A DNA stretch of 64,000 nucleotides, taken from contig NC_090696.1 of the NCBI RefSeq assembly GCF_040954835.1, positions 76,507,722 to 76,571,721 of the forward strand. The letters are read 5' to 3'. Shown here in pieces: positions 36,793 through 48,800 of this stretch (the first letter of the stretch is position 1; each line of letters starts with the position of its first letter). The position numbers and the translations under genes were made by a program. Below the pieces are notes generated by a model. It was not told the DNA's origin. It saw nothing but the letters and a program-made list of their open reading frames with translations, and did no database searches. This stretch comes from Lepisosteus oculatus. Lineage: Eukaryota; Chordata; Actinopteri; Semionotiformes; Lepisosteidae.

Positions 36793-39700
36793 ATGGGGTC
36801 TCTGGGGCTTCTCCGTGGGCTCTTCCTGGCCCTCCTGGGCGCTTTTGTATCGACGCAATTTGTGCCCCCGGTAAGTGGACAGGAGGACTGAGATTTAGGG
36901 GAGATCTAGTGGCCCTTTAAAGGTACCTTTCCGATCTCGCCTCCCGTCTCATCTGATCTGATCTGATCTGATCCGATCCGGGCAGGATGTGAAAGTCCCC
37001 GAGCTTCACCGATGATAGAATGCCGTTTCGTTCCTGTGTACATCTTACTATTGATATAAAAAGACGAATAAAGCTCATCGGCTTCACGGTGACCACACGC
37101 ACACCTGGCCTTTTTAATTGTGAGCTAGTTACTCGCTGTCGTTTACCGGTGTCTTGTGATTCGCGTTACGAAATTCCACTCACGAGATTACAGAAGCCTG
37201 CGACGGTCAGTTTTCACAGCATTTACAGTTAAAAGATGTCCAAAGACCAGTAAAGACGTCAATGATGTATCCGTGTTCCATCTCCCTTTTCTTTTCTGCA
37301 GTACACCGAAGATTGCAGGAACGGCATGTATCCTCCAAACGGCCCGACGTAAGTCCTAGTGCTTCGTTTTTATTACACGGTGATCCATGCTACAGTGTAG
37401 TTATCGTCAAATAGCATGCTGCATAGAACAGGCGGACTCCTTGGTTATCGTAAAGGCGTCGTGAAATTGGTTTCTTTGTGAACAGCATCGTCTGTCTCAT
37501 ATAGATTTCAAAATCTTCCCTGAGAGAGGTTATGCCATCATCGGGCTGTTTTGCAGTAAGGCACGTCGTTACTTCAGCGATAGAATAACCGTGCTGTCTG
37601 CGATGATTGTTTCAGGTTTAGAGGTAACGTCACTTGGTACACTGTAAATCTGGATTTACCACCGCGGCAAAGATGGACCCAGGTGATCAGCGACAAAAAA
37701 ACTGAGGTAAAGTCTGCAGTTAATCTGTTTTAGTTACATTTCACTAGACGAAACCCTTTTCACCCTTTCATCCATGTATTTGAACTCTTCTGTGAATTCG
37801 TTTTTTTTTCTTTAATTACATTGAAAGCAAAGTCATGATGGAGGTTAGAAAACATTTTACCCCGTGTTATCTGTATTGTTTTTTTTTCTGTAGAAAACAA
37901 CAGTTCATTTCCTTTTAATGAAATCTTTTCTAAACAAACGTTGCTTTGCTTTGAGTTCATTCTCCTTAATCAGATTGTGCTCGAAGTGGCCTAACCAACG
38001 CATAAAGTTGAAATGTTAATTAGGGCTAAAGCACTGCGTTTTCTCAATTCTAACTTGTTTTGTTGCTCCAGCTGGGTGCGATGATCCAGGTGATTAAGGA
38101 CTTCGCTAATGCCTTTGTTCCGAGTGGAAAACTCATTGAACTCGTGGATAAGGATTTGGTAAGCATGTACAGATACAATACAACATTACAGTCTTCTGTG
38201 TTGTTTGATGCGCTTGAGGATAGAAAGTTGGACATCAAGTCAGGTCAGCTCGGTGTGCCTGGAGGTGGAAGGCAGAAGTGTCTAGTTGGAGGATTATCTG
38301 GCTGTTGTTGGTAACACTAGTCACACTTCTGGGCTGAATGACTCATCTGCAATATCATGTACAAATGTGAAACCTCTGGTCGACTCGTTGAAATAAAGCT
38401 GAACTAACTTTGCTTCATCCTGCCGGCTGAGTTTGGGTGAAGTGGTTTGTTCCGCACACTTCTGAGAAGACTTCTCTTTTGCAGCCTCTTATACTGGATA
38501 CACTCCCCTCCCCTTTCAATGAGGAGATGAAGGGGATCGCAGATGCCTCAGGTCTTCCCTTAGGTAGAGCTGAATTTTGCATCTATTTGAATGAATCCAG
38601 CAGAATGTCAGCCTATTCTAAATCTATTCTGTTTTCAATTGTTTTTTTGTTTTTTTTCCCAGGAGAGGTCATACTTTTCAATGTTTTCTATGAGGTGTTT
38701 ACCGCATGCACATCACTAATAGCAGAAGACACCTCAGGTAAGAGACTCCAGACCGTGCAGGAGCACATGTTGCCTCATCATCACAGTTAACAGAAAAGCA
38801 GCAGGTTACAGCACAGCAGTCAGGCTACTCAGTGGGCTAGAGGCCTCAATGGCCTCCTCTCGTTTGCAGCTGTTCTCCTGACTTATTTCAGCTTGTGCTG
38901 GTGTGAGAGAAGCCTGTCCTCACTAACAGACACATTAACTCCTTTCCCATGGAGGCTGTTAGCTGAACGTCTGCATAGTTTAAAATGACAAGACATGATG
39001 GCACATTTTGTGCAAGTGTAGCTTGTCTTGTGCCAGTTTCATTGGTAAAGTACCACACAAATTCGATCTACTAGTCTTTTGCAGACTTGCGCACTTAAAA
39101 TGTTTTAATGTGATGGAGGCATCCCACAGGCTTTAAAAAGGCCTTCCCCCCTCCTGCTGCTTTACGTCTATGAACAGATGAGATGAGGAATTCCGGGAGT
39201 CGGGTTGAACTGGGGTTTGAACACGGGTTTGAGTGCTTAGCGGTAAGCCTCGGTGTCGGCCGCTGGGTTTGATGAAGCTGGCGTCAGGGCTGGGAAAGCC
39301 CATGAGCAGTGTTCAGAGTTAAAGGGAGAGCGCTGAGCTCGGCTCGGACAGAAGCAGAAACCTGCCGAAGCGGTCAGGCAGGTAACGTTAACATGCCGGG
39401 ATTCAGGTTTGTCTTCACATTGAACAGGTTGCATAAATCCTTTGGAACGCTTGGCTGTACATACACAATTTGTCAGCCCTGCATACTTAAAGTATCTTTT
39501 TTTTGCATTTGCGGTGGAAACACAGCTGATTGTCGGTTCCCTTTTTTGGCTAAGGCTATATACCTCCCAGAAGTATTGGGACAGCAAAGTCAAAAATTAT
39601 TAATTAATTGTCAAGCAATTTTTATTTTTGATAATGAGATTAATATGAATGATGAGTGTTTTATTTTAGGTTAATTCAATGCATAAATCGATCGTATTAG

Positions 39701-42700
39701 AACAGAATAATTCTGTCCAACCCTGTTATTTCAAGTGACCATAAGTATTATGACACATTCCCTCGAAGTAAATTTCAGAGTATATTTCACCACTTCAGTA
39801 TGTGGCTGCACATCTCTTTGAGGCAATAACTGCATGAAGTGTGCAACCTATTCACCCATAAGCAAACACAATGTTCCTGTTAACTTCAGAACTCATTCTG
39901 TTGCAGCCATCATTAGTTACATTAAGATGGGTGAGCCACTTCCAGAGGCAGCACTGCAGACCCAGTATATTAATGTGATCTCAGACAGAAGGGTATTAAG
40001 AACAGCTCACTCCTTTTGGTCACTAATAACATCTCTGTTCTCTCCATGAAGCACCGATAATGCAATCATTGTCCTGATTGTGGTTTTCTCTTTAGGCAAT
40101 TTGTATCATGGAAGGAATTTAGATTTTGGATTATTTCTTGGGTAAGTGCAATCAGCATTTGTCGCACAACTCGGTCCCATCGTATATTAGCAAAGCTTCA
40201 GGTTATGATGGGGACAATGAGATTAAAGTCGTTTCATATCAGTGATACAGCTGCTGTCATTGTAAATTTAACGTCAGTTTTGCTAGCATTACAGCGTAGG
40301 TTTTAGTTGAACTCCGTACCCAGACCTGAACTGTTAGGGTTTTGAGTAGAAAGAGTATTAACCTCTCTTTTGGCAGGGCGAGAGTACTGTAGGAGGATGA
40401 ATTCTCCAACGGGGAGGCCTGACCTGTGACTATGTATAGATCCAGTATCATAGTTTGCATTTTTTATAAAGTTAGATATCCAAGAATCTCTTATCAGTTG
40501 GTTTATCGTTTCAGAAGTATAGTTTAAGAGGAATTAATATTTACAATATACAATTTCATCAGTGTATGTACAGTCTAGCAAACTGATTTCAGAGTGAACT
40601 TGCAAATATCCCAGCAACCATCTGCTGGATGTTGTCTGTAAGGCAAAAGTATGTTCTTTCTGACTGCAGATGGGACATGAAGAATAAGTCCTGGGCAGTA
40701 ACTGAAAGACTAAGGCCACTCGTGGTGAATCTGGACTTCCAGAGGAACAAGAAAACCATTTTCAAATCAACCAATTTTGCTGGATACGTTGGCATGCTCA
40801 CAGGAATCAAACCAGTAAGGATCCCTTTTTTATGAATGACATTAAAATGGGTCTCTGAAATTTCAAAATGCATGAAGAGGCACAGGAGTCGAAAGTTTCA
40901 CTCACCAGTTTAAAAATGTTTCCAAGTCACAGAACAGGTAGAGGGATCAACAGGAGTACCGCTGCAGTAACTCTATGGAGGTTGTGTTCAGTTAGGGAAA
41001 TGCATCGCTTTGACACACTGATTTCAGGCAGTAGGCGGTGTTGTCCTTCGTTGCATTGATGTTATTCAGTGTTGAATAGTGAATGCTGCTTTTATTTTCC
41101 TTACCGAACCATTAATGTTGTTGATGTGTGGTTTCCTTTCTTCAGAACACGTTCACACTTACCATGAATGAGCGCTTCAGCCTTGATGGAGGCTTTATTG
41201 GTAAGCAGATACTTTGCCTGTTTAAACTTCATCCTTTATTTTAGGCAACTTTGAATGAGGGTCCCTAATGAAACTATAGAAAAACACGGCAATATACTGT
41301 CATTTGCGCTCCTAGGAATAGAATTGTTCATCTCCTTTTTCTCCTTTGTAACTTAAAATATCCAACCTACATAAGTATTTAGCCAAGAAATGGCTACAAT
41401 ATCAGTTATGAGTGGACTTTTTAAAATTTCACTAGACCCAAATTGGCTGGTGACGAAATACGCCAATGAATCTGAAGTGTTTTGGCAGCAGCTGGCATGA
41501 TTTCCTTCTTAACTCGGGCCCGTGAATGCAGTGACTGTATCTGAGCAGAATCCTGCTCTCTCTGCAGGCATTCTGGAGTGGATCCTTGGCAGGAGAGATG
41601 GCGTGTGGATGAGCTTCCTCACGAGATCAGTGCTGGAAAACGCCACAAGGTAACCGGACTCATTCATTCGATTGCTCCTGCATTCTGCAGAAATGTAAAT
41701 ATACTCCTGTTTATTCGTTTGGGCCTTTATACTTTTTTTTCTGACTTTCAATATGTTTGTTTTTAACTGTTCAGCTGCACTCATTTTCTAAAGACCCAGC
41801 ATTTGCCAAAAGCTGGCAATGTAGTATTGCCAGTGTACCGTAAAGGCAGATTTGCCACTAAAAGTCCTAACTATTGGTACTTTTTCAGTATTGTCTCTCT
41901 GTTGCAGTATTACACTGTTATACTAGCTTCTTTCAAGTAAATGTTTGTAAAGAGGTAGTCAGGTTTAAAACATTTTTTGTTTCTGATAAAGCTATGATGA
42001 TGCCAAGAACCAGCTGTCAAAAACCAAAATGCTAGCTCCGGCTTACTTCATCCTCGGAGGGAACAGGTCTGGACAAGGCTGCGTTATAACGAGATCAAGA
42101 CGGGCTAGTTTGGACATTTGGGAGTAAGTATACTGGGCTAAAATGTTGCAGAAGTGTGTTCCCAACAAAACACAGCAATATGCTCTGGTTGCTGTCTGCC
42201 ACGCACAGCTGTAAAACGCCGTTTCCTGTCCGCCAAACACAGCTGTAGTGTGTCCTTTCCTGTCCTCCCAACACAACCGTAACTTGCTGTGTCCTGTCTG
42301 CCGGAAGGATTGACCTTGAAAGGGGCAGGTGGTACGTGTTGGAGACAAACTACGATCACTGGAAAGAGCCGCTCTTTCTGGACGACCGCAGGACTCCAGC
42401 CATGAAGTGTATGAATCAGACGACACAAGCTGTGAGTACACGCGTCTTCTTCAGTCTCACAGTGTTGGTCCTGCTCTGTGAATATTGTTTGAAAAAAGTT
42501 TTTGTTTAACAGAGGGTATCCTGTAATATCCTGTGTATAAGCAGAAATTGTGGTCTCATTCCAGCCATAGTCCAAATATTTCTAGTTTAGTTGGCTTCTG
42601 GGAAAATTGACCTTGGCGTGAGTGTCTGTCTGCCCTGTGATGGACTGGCATCTGGTCCATGATGGACCCTGTGTGGCACCTGGTGCTTGGTAGGATAGGC

Positions 42701-43537
42701 TCCAGCTCCCTGTGACCGAACAAACATTCATGGCTTTGACAAATGTTTTTGTTTACAGTGGAACTCAAAATTTGGCCTTCAAAGTACCATTAATCTTAGG
42801 CCAATACACCAGCTGCCAAGTTATATTTATTGTAATTTTCCTTATGATACACATTTCCACTTTTCAAATTACTATGTAGTTACACTTATAGAACAGGTCA
42901 GTGTGCGTGACAATTTTCCCAAAACCCTATTTTACTTCAATGTTGATCTTTAGTTTATCTGGGTATCCTGTCCTGTGTCCAGTATTTCCTGTGATAGGCT
43001 CCAGGACACTGTTCCCCTGAATTGGATAAGAAGTTAATGAAAGTGATGTTTACCAAGTAGAAAGATTCTTGCACTCTTTATATTGCTTCACATTATCCAA
43101 TCCATATTTTTGTAATAAAGTTTTAAGATTGCTTTTTCTTCCAGAAAATTGCACCAGCAACCATTTACAATGTCCTGTCAACAAAACCAGTCCTCAACAA
43201 GGTAACACCTTCAGAAATCATACAGTATTCATTTTCTGTTACAGTAGCTTATTTCTGTAATCTTGTTCAGGACGTCACATTTTATGATGAGCAATTTGTT
43301 TTATATATATACACTATATGGTATAAATGAAGAACTGCAATCTAAAATGTACTCCTTAAAGTATTAATTGAAATGTGAAGCCATTTTATTTTGTGGTTGG
43401 TACTTCTCAACAAGTACATCTAAAAATGTATTTGTGTTGTTTTTTAGCTGACTACATACACCACTCTTATGGATGTTTCCAAAGGCAAGCTGGAGTCTTA
43501 TATCCGCGAATGCCCAGATCCCTGTATGCCCTGGTAA
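36793..43537 (+). CDS. ASAH1: Acid ceramidase (N-acylsphingosine amidohydrolase 1), complete, fourteen coding exons
   Basis: Lysosomal amidase that hydrolyses ceramide to sphingosine and fatty acid. Exons: 36793-36870, 37302-37348, 37616-37706, 38072-38158, 38485-38563, 38663-38737, 40096-40141, 40670-40814, 41146-41200, 41568-41649, 41992-42123, 42308-42431, 43145-43201, 43448-43537. The sum is 1188 nt, giving 395 residues, the same length as human ASAH1, with consistent phases. Residues 1-21 form a signal peptide ([14 protein letters not shown] core). The N-terminal nucleophile and autocleavage site is Cys143 in [10 protein letters not shown]. Arg159 and Asp162 lie in HGRNLDFG; the Asn of ETNYDHW and the Arg of DDRRTPA are also kept. 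Possible N-glycosylation sequons include NVT, NKS, NAT, NRS and NQT; the human sequon near residue 195 is lost (RNKKT). The protein ends in CPDPCMPW. This is acid ceramidase rather than the paralogue NAAA, judged by length and sequence order. Confidence 0.97.
36951..36980 (+). repeat. (ATCTG)n short tandem repeat in ASAH1 intron 1
   Basis: About six pentamer units (ATCTG with ATCCG variants) lie 80 bases inside ASAH1 intron 1. It is a simple microsatellite and likely polymorphic. Confidence 0.7.
38840..38885 (-). repeat. 5' fragment of the same dispersed repeat family in ASAH1 intron 6
   Basis: GGCCTCCTCTCGTTTGCAGC is the antisense of the family's beginning (ACAAACGAGAGGAGGCC). It is only about 40 bases long. 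Confidence 0.35.
39558..39800 (+). mobile_element. 5' end of a degenerate Tc1-like element in ASAH1 intron 6
   Basis: TATACCTCCCAGAAGTATTG at 39558 and AAGTGACCATAAGTATTATG near 39735 resemble the terminal and subterminal parts of Tc1-like elements (CAAAAGTATTGGAACA-type). No transposase reading frame remains, and the inner end is unclear, possibly near 40060. Confidence 0.45.
42192..42302 (+). repeat. 34-bp minisatellite in ASAH1 intron 11, abutting the exon 12 acceptor
   Basis: There are three imperfect 34-bp units at 42192-42225, 42226-42259 and 42260-42293, each beginning CTGTCYKCC and carrying CACARCYGTA. A fourth, truncated unit begins at 42294 and runs into the splice acceptor of exon 12 (AG at 42306-42307). 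The repeat therefore makes up nearly all of the acceptor's upstream tract. Confidence 0.75.
42600..42720 (+). mobile_element. L2/Maui-like LINE 3' fragment in ASAH1 intron 12 (copy 1)
   Basis: CCCTGTGATGGACTGGCATC and GGATAGGCTCCAGCTCCCTG are the sense version of the element at 6225-6470. It is heavily diverged. A second fragment of the same family follows at 42955. Confidence 0.45.
42955..43045 (+). mobile_element. L2/Maui-like LINE terminal fragment in ASAH1 intron 12 (copy 2)
   Basis: GTGATAGGCTCCAGGACACT and CCCCTGAATTGGATAAGAAG, then GTTAATGAAAGTGATG, match the last ~80 bases of the same LINE 3' end, in sense orientation, without the GGAT tail. Confidence 0.45.
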
Positions 43538-43542
43538 AATCC

Positions 43543-43618
43543 AGCATGATTCTCTCTCACTGAAGACCTGCTACTTCAGTGAGAGAGCATGATTCTCACT
43601 CACTGAAGACCTGCTACT
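43543..43618 (+). repeat. 43-bp tandem duplication with embedded hairpin in ASAH1 3' UTR
   Basis: A unit starting AGCATGATTCTC at 43543 recurs at 43586 with one difference in the first 30 bases. Inside the first unit, CTCTCTCACTGAAG (43552-43565) pairs perfectly with CTTCAGTGAGAGAG (43574-43587) across an 8-base loop. It begins five bases after the ASAH1 stop codon. Confidence 0.8.
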
Positions 43619-43707
43619 AATCTTTTGAAGATGCACAAACAAGACCTACATCACTCTGTAGAGCTTAATATTGTAATGATCATTGCTAATCTTAACTTTG
43701 GAATGTT

Positions 43708-43713
43708 ATTAAA
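43708..43713 (+). terminator. Candidate ASAH1 polyadenylation signal (ATTAAA)
   Basis: ATTAAA lies 170 bases after the ASAH1 stop. A canonical AATAAA also occurs further on at 44816-44821 and could give a longer 3' UTR. Which one is used cannot be told from the sequence. Confidence 0.3.
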
Positions 43714-45121
43714 AAGAAAAATACAGCATATCTGTCATTTCAGAAACTTTAAGACTTTTAGTGGGAAGTTAGTCTGCTTTTTAAAAATGTGATCTGTATA
43801 TTTTACAGTGTAGTATTTAAATCCATTAAAAATAATTTCTCATTAACACCCAGCAACTTATCTGTAATATCACTGCAAATTGCGTTCTAATATTCATCTG
43901 TAAAAGAGAGCCATTTCTTGTTTAATGACTTACTGTGGGATGGGAAATGATAGAGTATATTTTCAGAGTGCTCATTTGAATTAAATTTGAGAACTTAATT
44001 GAATTAAACAGTTTTTTAACCATCATGGAATACTGTACTTTGTGGTCCCCTGATTGTTTTGAGGTCTATGGGGATTGTCCAGATTGCTTATTACAATGAA
44101 CATATGGTCATACATGCAAGAGGAACAATGAGTAAGACTGGTCTCATCTTCCTCAAAGCCACAGGGGAACTGAACATTTTAAAGACAATCGGCAAACCAC
44201 TCTGAGGAGATGTGAAGCACCTGCATAACATAAATGGGACATTTCAAGAAATCATGAGAACTTCGACATTTCCACTGCTCAGGTCTATATAATGATTAAT
44301 TTAGTATGCATAAAATTGGTTGAGACAAATCCAAACACACCCATTGTGCTCAAACAGTGAACATCGTTTCTCTTAAAAAGGTGCTTACATTTTTCCATAC
44401 CCAAAAGACGTTCATGTGAGAAAACAGAAGGGCCCTGGCAGCAAGGAGAAACTTTTGAAATGTTAAGTGGAAGTGAAAAATCTTAAGGGAAGAGGAAAAC
44501 TAGTTTTAGGGGAGAAGCTTGAAAACAAATTAGTCTCCTGCTGATACAGGAACAGTTCCAGGTAGTCATTGCCCAGGCCAGCATGAGTACTGGACCATTT
44601 TGTAGCCACCCAGTAAACCCTGAGAAGTCACTGTTAAAAAGTGAACCCTTGACTGAACTGCCATGTTGCTTAGTCCTATGGCTAGGTTTTAAATGTTTAA
44701 ATTGCCAACTGCAAGAGAAAAACACTGAGGGAGCACACAGCTCTGAACAGTTTAAATAAGTTTACTCATTTTAATTTAAATCCCTTTACTTCAATTTCAG
44801 TACAAGACATTCCAGAATAAAGATGGAACAGTCAAATGTACTCCGATGATACTGCAGAGCTGCTTTAACACTTGAAAGCATTCCAAAACACAAACTGTTT
44901 ACACAGTGCTCAAATCATCTGTAAGATACAGGTCTTGGGACATTGACTCAAGAGATTGATGTATTGTATTAAATGCAAGAATTCCATGTTCAGACTAAAA
45001 TGGAAGATCAGCAGGATGATGTACCAGTATACCTTCAGTTATCGGCATCCTTGTACCTTTTTTTAATCTCATCCTCATTACAAACTCAGACAGCAACCAT
45101 CTTCAGTTTTGATTAACACTG
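43714..45121. other. Tail-to-tail spacer between ASAH1 and PCM1
   Basis: AT-rich sequence between the convergent 3' ends. It probably contains the distal 3' UTR of ASAH1 and the end of the PCM1 3' UTR. No open frame resembling a known protein and no recognisable repeat family were seen. Confidence 0.5.
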
Positions 45122-45127
45122 TTTATT
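45122..45127 (-). terminator. Candidate PCM1 polyadenylation signal (AATAAA on minus strand)
   Basis: TTTATT on the plus strand reads AATAAA on the minus strand, about 700 bases beyond the PCM1 stop. A second AATAAA at 45341-45346 could give a shorter 3' UTR. The assignment is inferred. Confidence 0.4.
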
Positions 45128-45829
45128 TGTAAGATGGTAATCACATTTTGTAAATCTACATCCAGAACAATAAAAAAAAAACAATTCAAAGTACTTTTAG
45201 ATTTCTAACAATCTAAGTGCTAGCCAAACTCAGATCAAAAGGTCCAGTAGTGAGCTATTATTTAAAAAAAGAAACTGACAAGCAGATTTATGGGAACCTA
45301 CCTTAACAGTTAAAGAAACAGCAGGTGAAAGGGGCTTATGTTTATTTTGTATTTTGTAATGGGTGCCAACATTCTTTAACACAAGATAAAAACAGAATAA
45401 AAAACAGTTAAGATGTGACTTGAGAATTTCAGATTTAACTGTCAATTTATTCAAATGTTTTGAAACTCAATTTATTAACAGCTTTACAGGGAGAAGAATA
45501 AATCTTAAGTCAAGAAGTTTAGAAATTTGAAAAACTTCAATTTAATTTATTACTGCATAGTAAACATTTTAAAACCTCAGAAAACAATTAAACATTACAA
45601 CATGCCTAAAGGTCAATAATGAAAGAAAACAGTGCAGTAAGTACTTTGCATATCTAAGTCTGCAACATTTGCAGTGCTCAAACACCACAGCTACTCTAAA
45701 AGGCAGTGTCCAAAAATTGTATAATTTACAGGTTATTACAGTTTAATCAAATGTGGAATAAAATGTGTACATAGTGCTAACTTACATGTACAGTAGTTGC
45801 TTAAAACTATACATTAAGGAGAAGAACCA

Positions 45830-48800
45830 TCATGCACTTTGGGCTCCAATGGTTTCTAAAAAAGGGAGGAAAAAACATTAAGAGACATGGCAACAGAACT
45901 AGAGTGTAAAACAGTCCTTTATGTAGTTCTCATGTTCGTAACTGGCAAGCTTTAATTAAAAATGCCTCTCAAACAAAAGACAAATGCATAGAAGCATGCA
46001 CTGTGTAATTATGTAAATTTAACAAATACTGAAGAATTACCGGGTTCTTTTAAAGTCTGTGCGTTTCCAACAAGCTCTACAAGTCCATCCCCACCTCCCT
46101 GAATGATCTCCGATGACAAGCTGTTACTCTCTTGTTCTTCTGCAATTCTTTTTTGGAGTTCATCCTACGCAGATAAAAATAAACCTCATGAAGTACTTGG
46201 AACAGAACACTGAAACATGTTTACATTACAAACTAAGAATAGGGAAGTCTAAAAAATTATTTACAGTAGTAACCAGCTTCTAAATCAGACAAACAGCCTA
46301 ACAATGACAGGTCTCAAACTACTTGGTGTAACTCAAAGACAATCCACAACAACCCCTATACATATTTTTATGTTATGCACATCATTGTTGGAATTAGCAA
46401 AGACAATACGTACCTCACACAACACTGAAAGCTGCAATGGCAGATCTTCAACTTTCACAAAATCATCTTCATCAGATTTTTGACTTAAATTTCCAGACCC
46501 AGCTTCCTAAGAGATGGAATGAAAATACTTCATGAAATGTCTCACCTAAGTGATTATTGAAACTCAAGGTAAAAAGTACTAGTTCTATTAAAAAAAAAGC
46601 TTTTTCCTCCCGATTTTCCTAATGTAAAAGAAAGCAATTCAAGACCTTAATATGAGAACTTACAAGATTGAGATCAACTCAGTCTGGACTGGACTGACAG
46701 GATGCGACAACTGCAGTTTACTGCAGTTTCATTATAAAAAATGAGAAGGGAGTTAGTGACACAGCATGAATTTAACATGGATCAGCAGTACTGGTCCAGA
46801 AACCCAGATATATAGAAATACAGATGCATTGTTTGTAGGTCTGTCAATTTGACTCCACTTTCAGATTACCTCTATTTCCCGCCCCCATATTAGTTGGTAT
46901 TAATATAAATCACAGCTTACTGCTTACAATTTCTAGACGGAAGTGTATCTGTCACTCACATAGTCATTAATCAAGACGGGAGAGTCGGTATCAGGGCTGC
47001 ATGCCAAGGAGCTCTCTGGTGTTAAAGTAGTTGATCCAGATTCCAGCTGAGCTTCTCCTGTATCTGCAGTAGTTCCCTCATTCCTGGGCGGCGGAGGGAC
47101 CGATTCATCTTTAGTGTTCGCAGCACAGCCAAAAGGAGCAGCTTCTTCTTTTGCCTCTCTCGAATCGGCCAACTTCAAGGCTTCGGACTTATCTTTATGG
47201 GAGACGAATAAAATGCCGGGATACCATTTCCCGCTTACACATTCCAGCCCCGCGTCTCCAGAACTGGGTCCCAAGCTCTCATGAGGACCTTGACTTTGTA
47301 CATGCTAGTGTTAAAGATATTACTTAACCAAAAAAGTTATTCAATCTTAAGTTTCTTTTTGCAAAGATCTCGTTTTAAAAATATGAAGTGTCTCTTGAAA
47401 ACAGGTTTTGAAAAAGAAAATGCTTGGCATGATGCTATTGAATCTTTTATGCTAGTTCCATTTTTAAAGTTGAATTTAAACAATTTTAACAATAGGTAAT
47501 GCCTCTTATAAAATGACTGCAGGATCTGCTGCGAGAACTTACCTTCAGGGCTTTCAACAGACACTTGACCAGACTTGACTTCTTGACTTGCATTCCAGGA
47601 AATCACATTTGTAACCTGAAAAAACAGTTAGACTCATTTTTCAATTCAGCATATACTGAAAATGTATAGTTTACAAGGTGACCCTCCATGAAATCTAGGG
47701 TCATAGCCTCAAAGAAAACAGGAAGGCTCCAGCACTCATATTAAACATTATTCATATATAACATGAATAAACAATCTTCTATTCAGTCATAATTGTGTAA
47801 ACTTAAAACCTAGTTTTGTACTAATCTGCACACCAGCAAAAGGAGGGAAAGCAGGACAAGGGTATTAACAAGGTTTGTGCGCAGACAACAGGAACTGTCA
47901 AACAAAGCCAAATGTTTATCTAATGGCTTTCCTATTCACCTATATACCATATGATACGATTCACGTCCAATCCAGCCAGCTCAGGATACATGCTGGTGCT
48001 TAAAAGATTACCTGCTCATGTTCACAGCCAGCGTCACTGCTAGCCTGAAGAGAGGTCTGAACATCAACAGGGCCAGCTTCAAACTCCTCAAGCTCTTCAT
48101 CTTCGTTCTCATCCTCACCACTGCCATAGTTAGTCAAAGCCTGGGTCTCTGCTTTTGACAGGCCTTTTAAAAGCAAGAATAGCAATACAGCCAGTGCATT
48201 GTGGAAATCATCTAATCTGAAATGCAATCCAACTATAAAAACAAAGGCTCTTATAAGGAGGAGAAAAGCTTCATTTCTTCACTTGCATTTAAAATAATGA
48301 CTTCATTACTTGTAAATAACGACTTAAACATCACACACACGTGACATGACAAGTCAGCATACTAACTTATAGACAAGGGCAATCTCCCACTGTCTTCATC
48401 ATCCTCATCCTCTCGGTCAGATCCATCACAGCTCATGCTCTCCTTCACTTCAACTTGATTGGTTTCTTTTATTTCAGGCTCATCCACATCAAGACCTTGC
48501 TGAGGGTCGACTTTATCCTACAAGTGAAAAAATGGTCAATATCGGTAAACTGGCACATGCTTGCCTAAACTATGTATATGTGAGAAATGGGACTGATACA
48601 ACCAAATGCTTCAAACCTCACTGGACGGCGCTTCACCTTGCAGCAGGACAATGACCCCAAACGTACACCAAAGCAACTATGGAGTTTTATAGGGCCAAAA
48701 AGTGGAATGTTCTCGACTGGCCAAGTCAATCACCTGAACTGAACCCCACTGAGCAAGCATTTCACTTACTGAAGACAAAGAAAGCATAAAGCCCCCAAAA

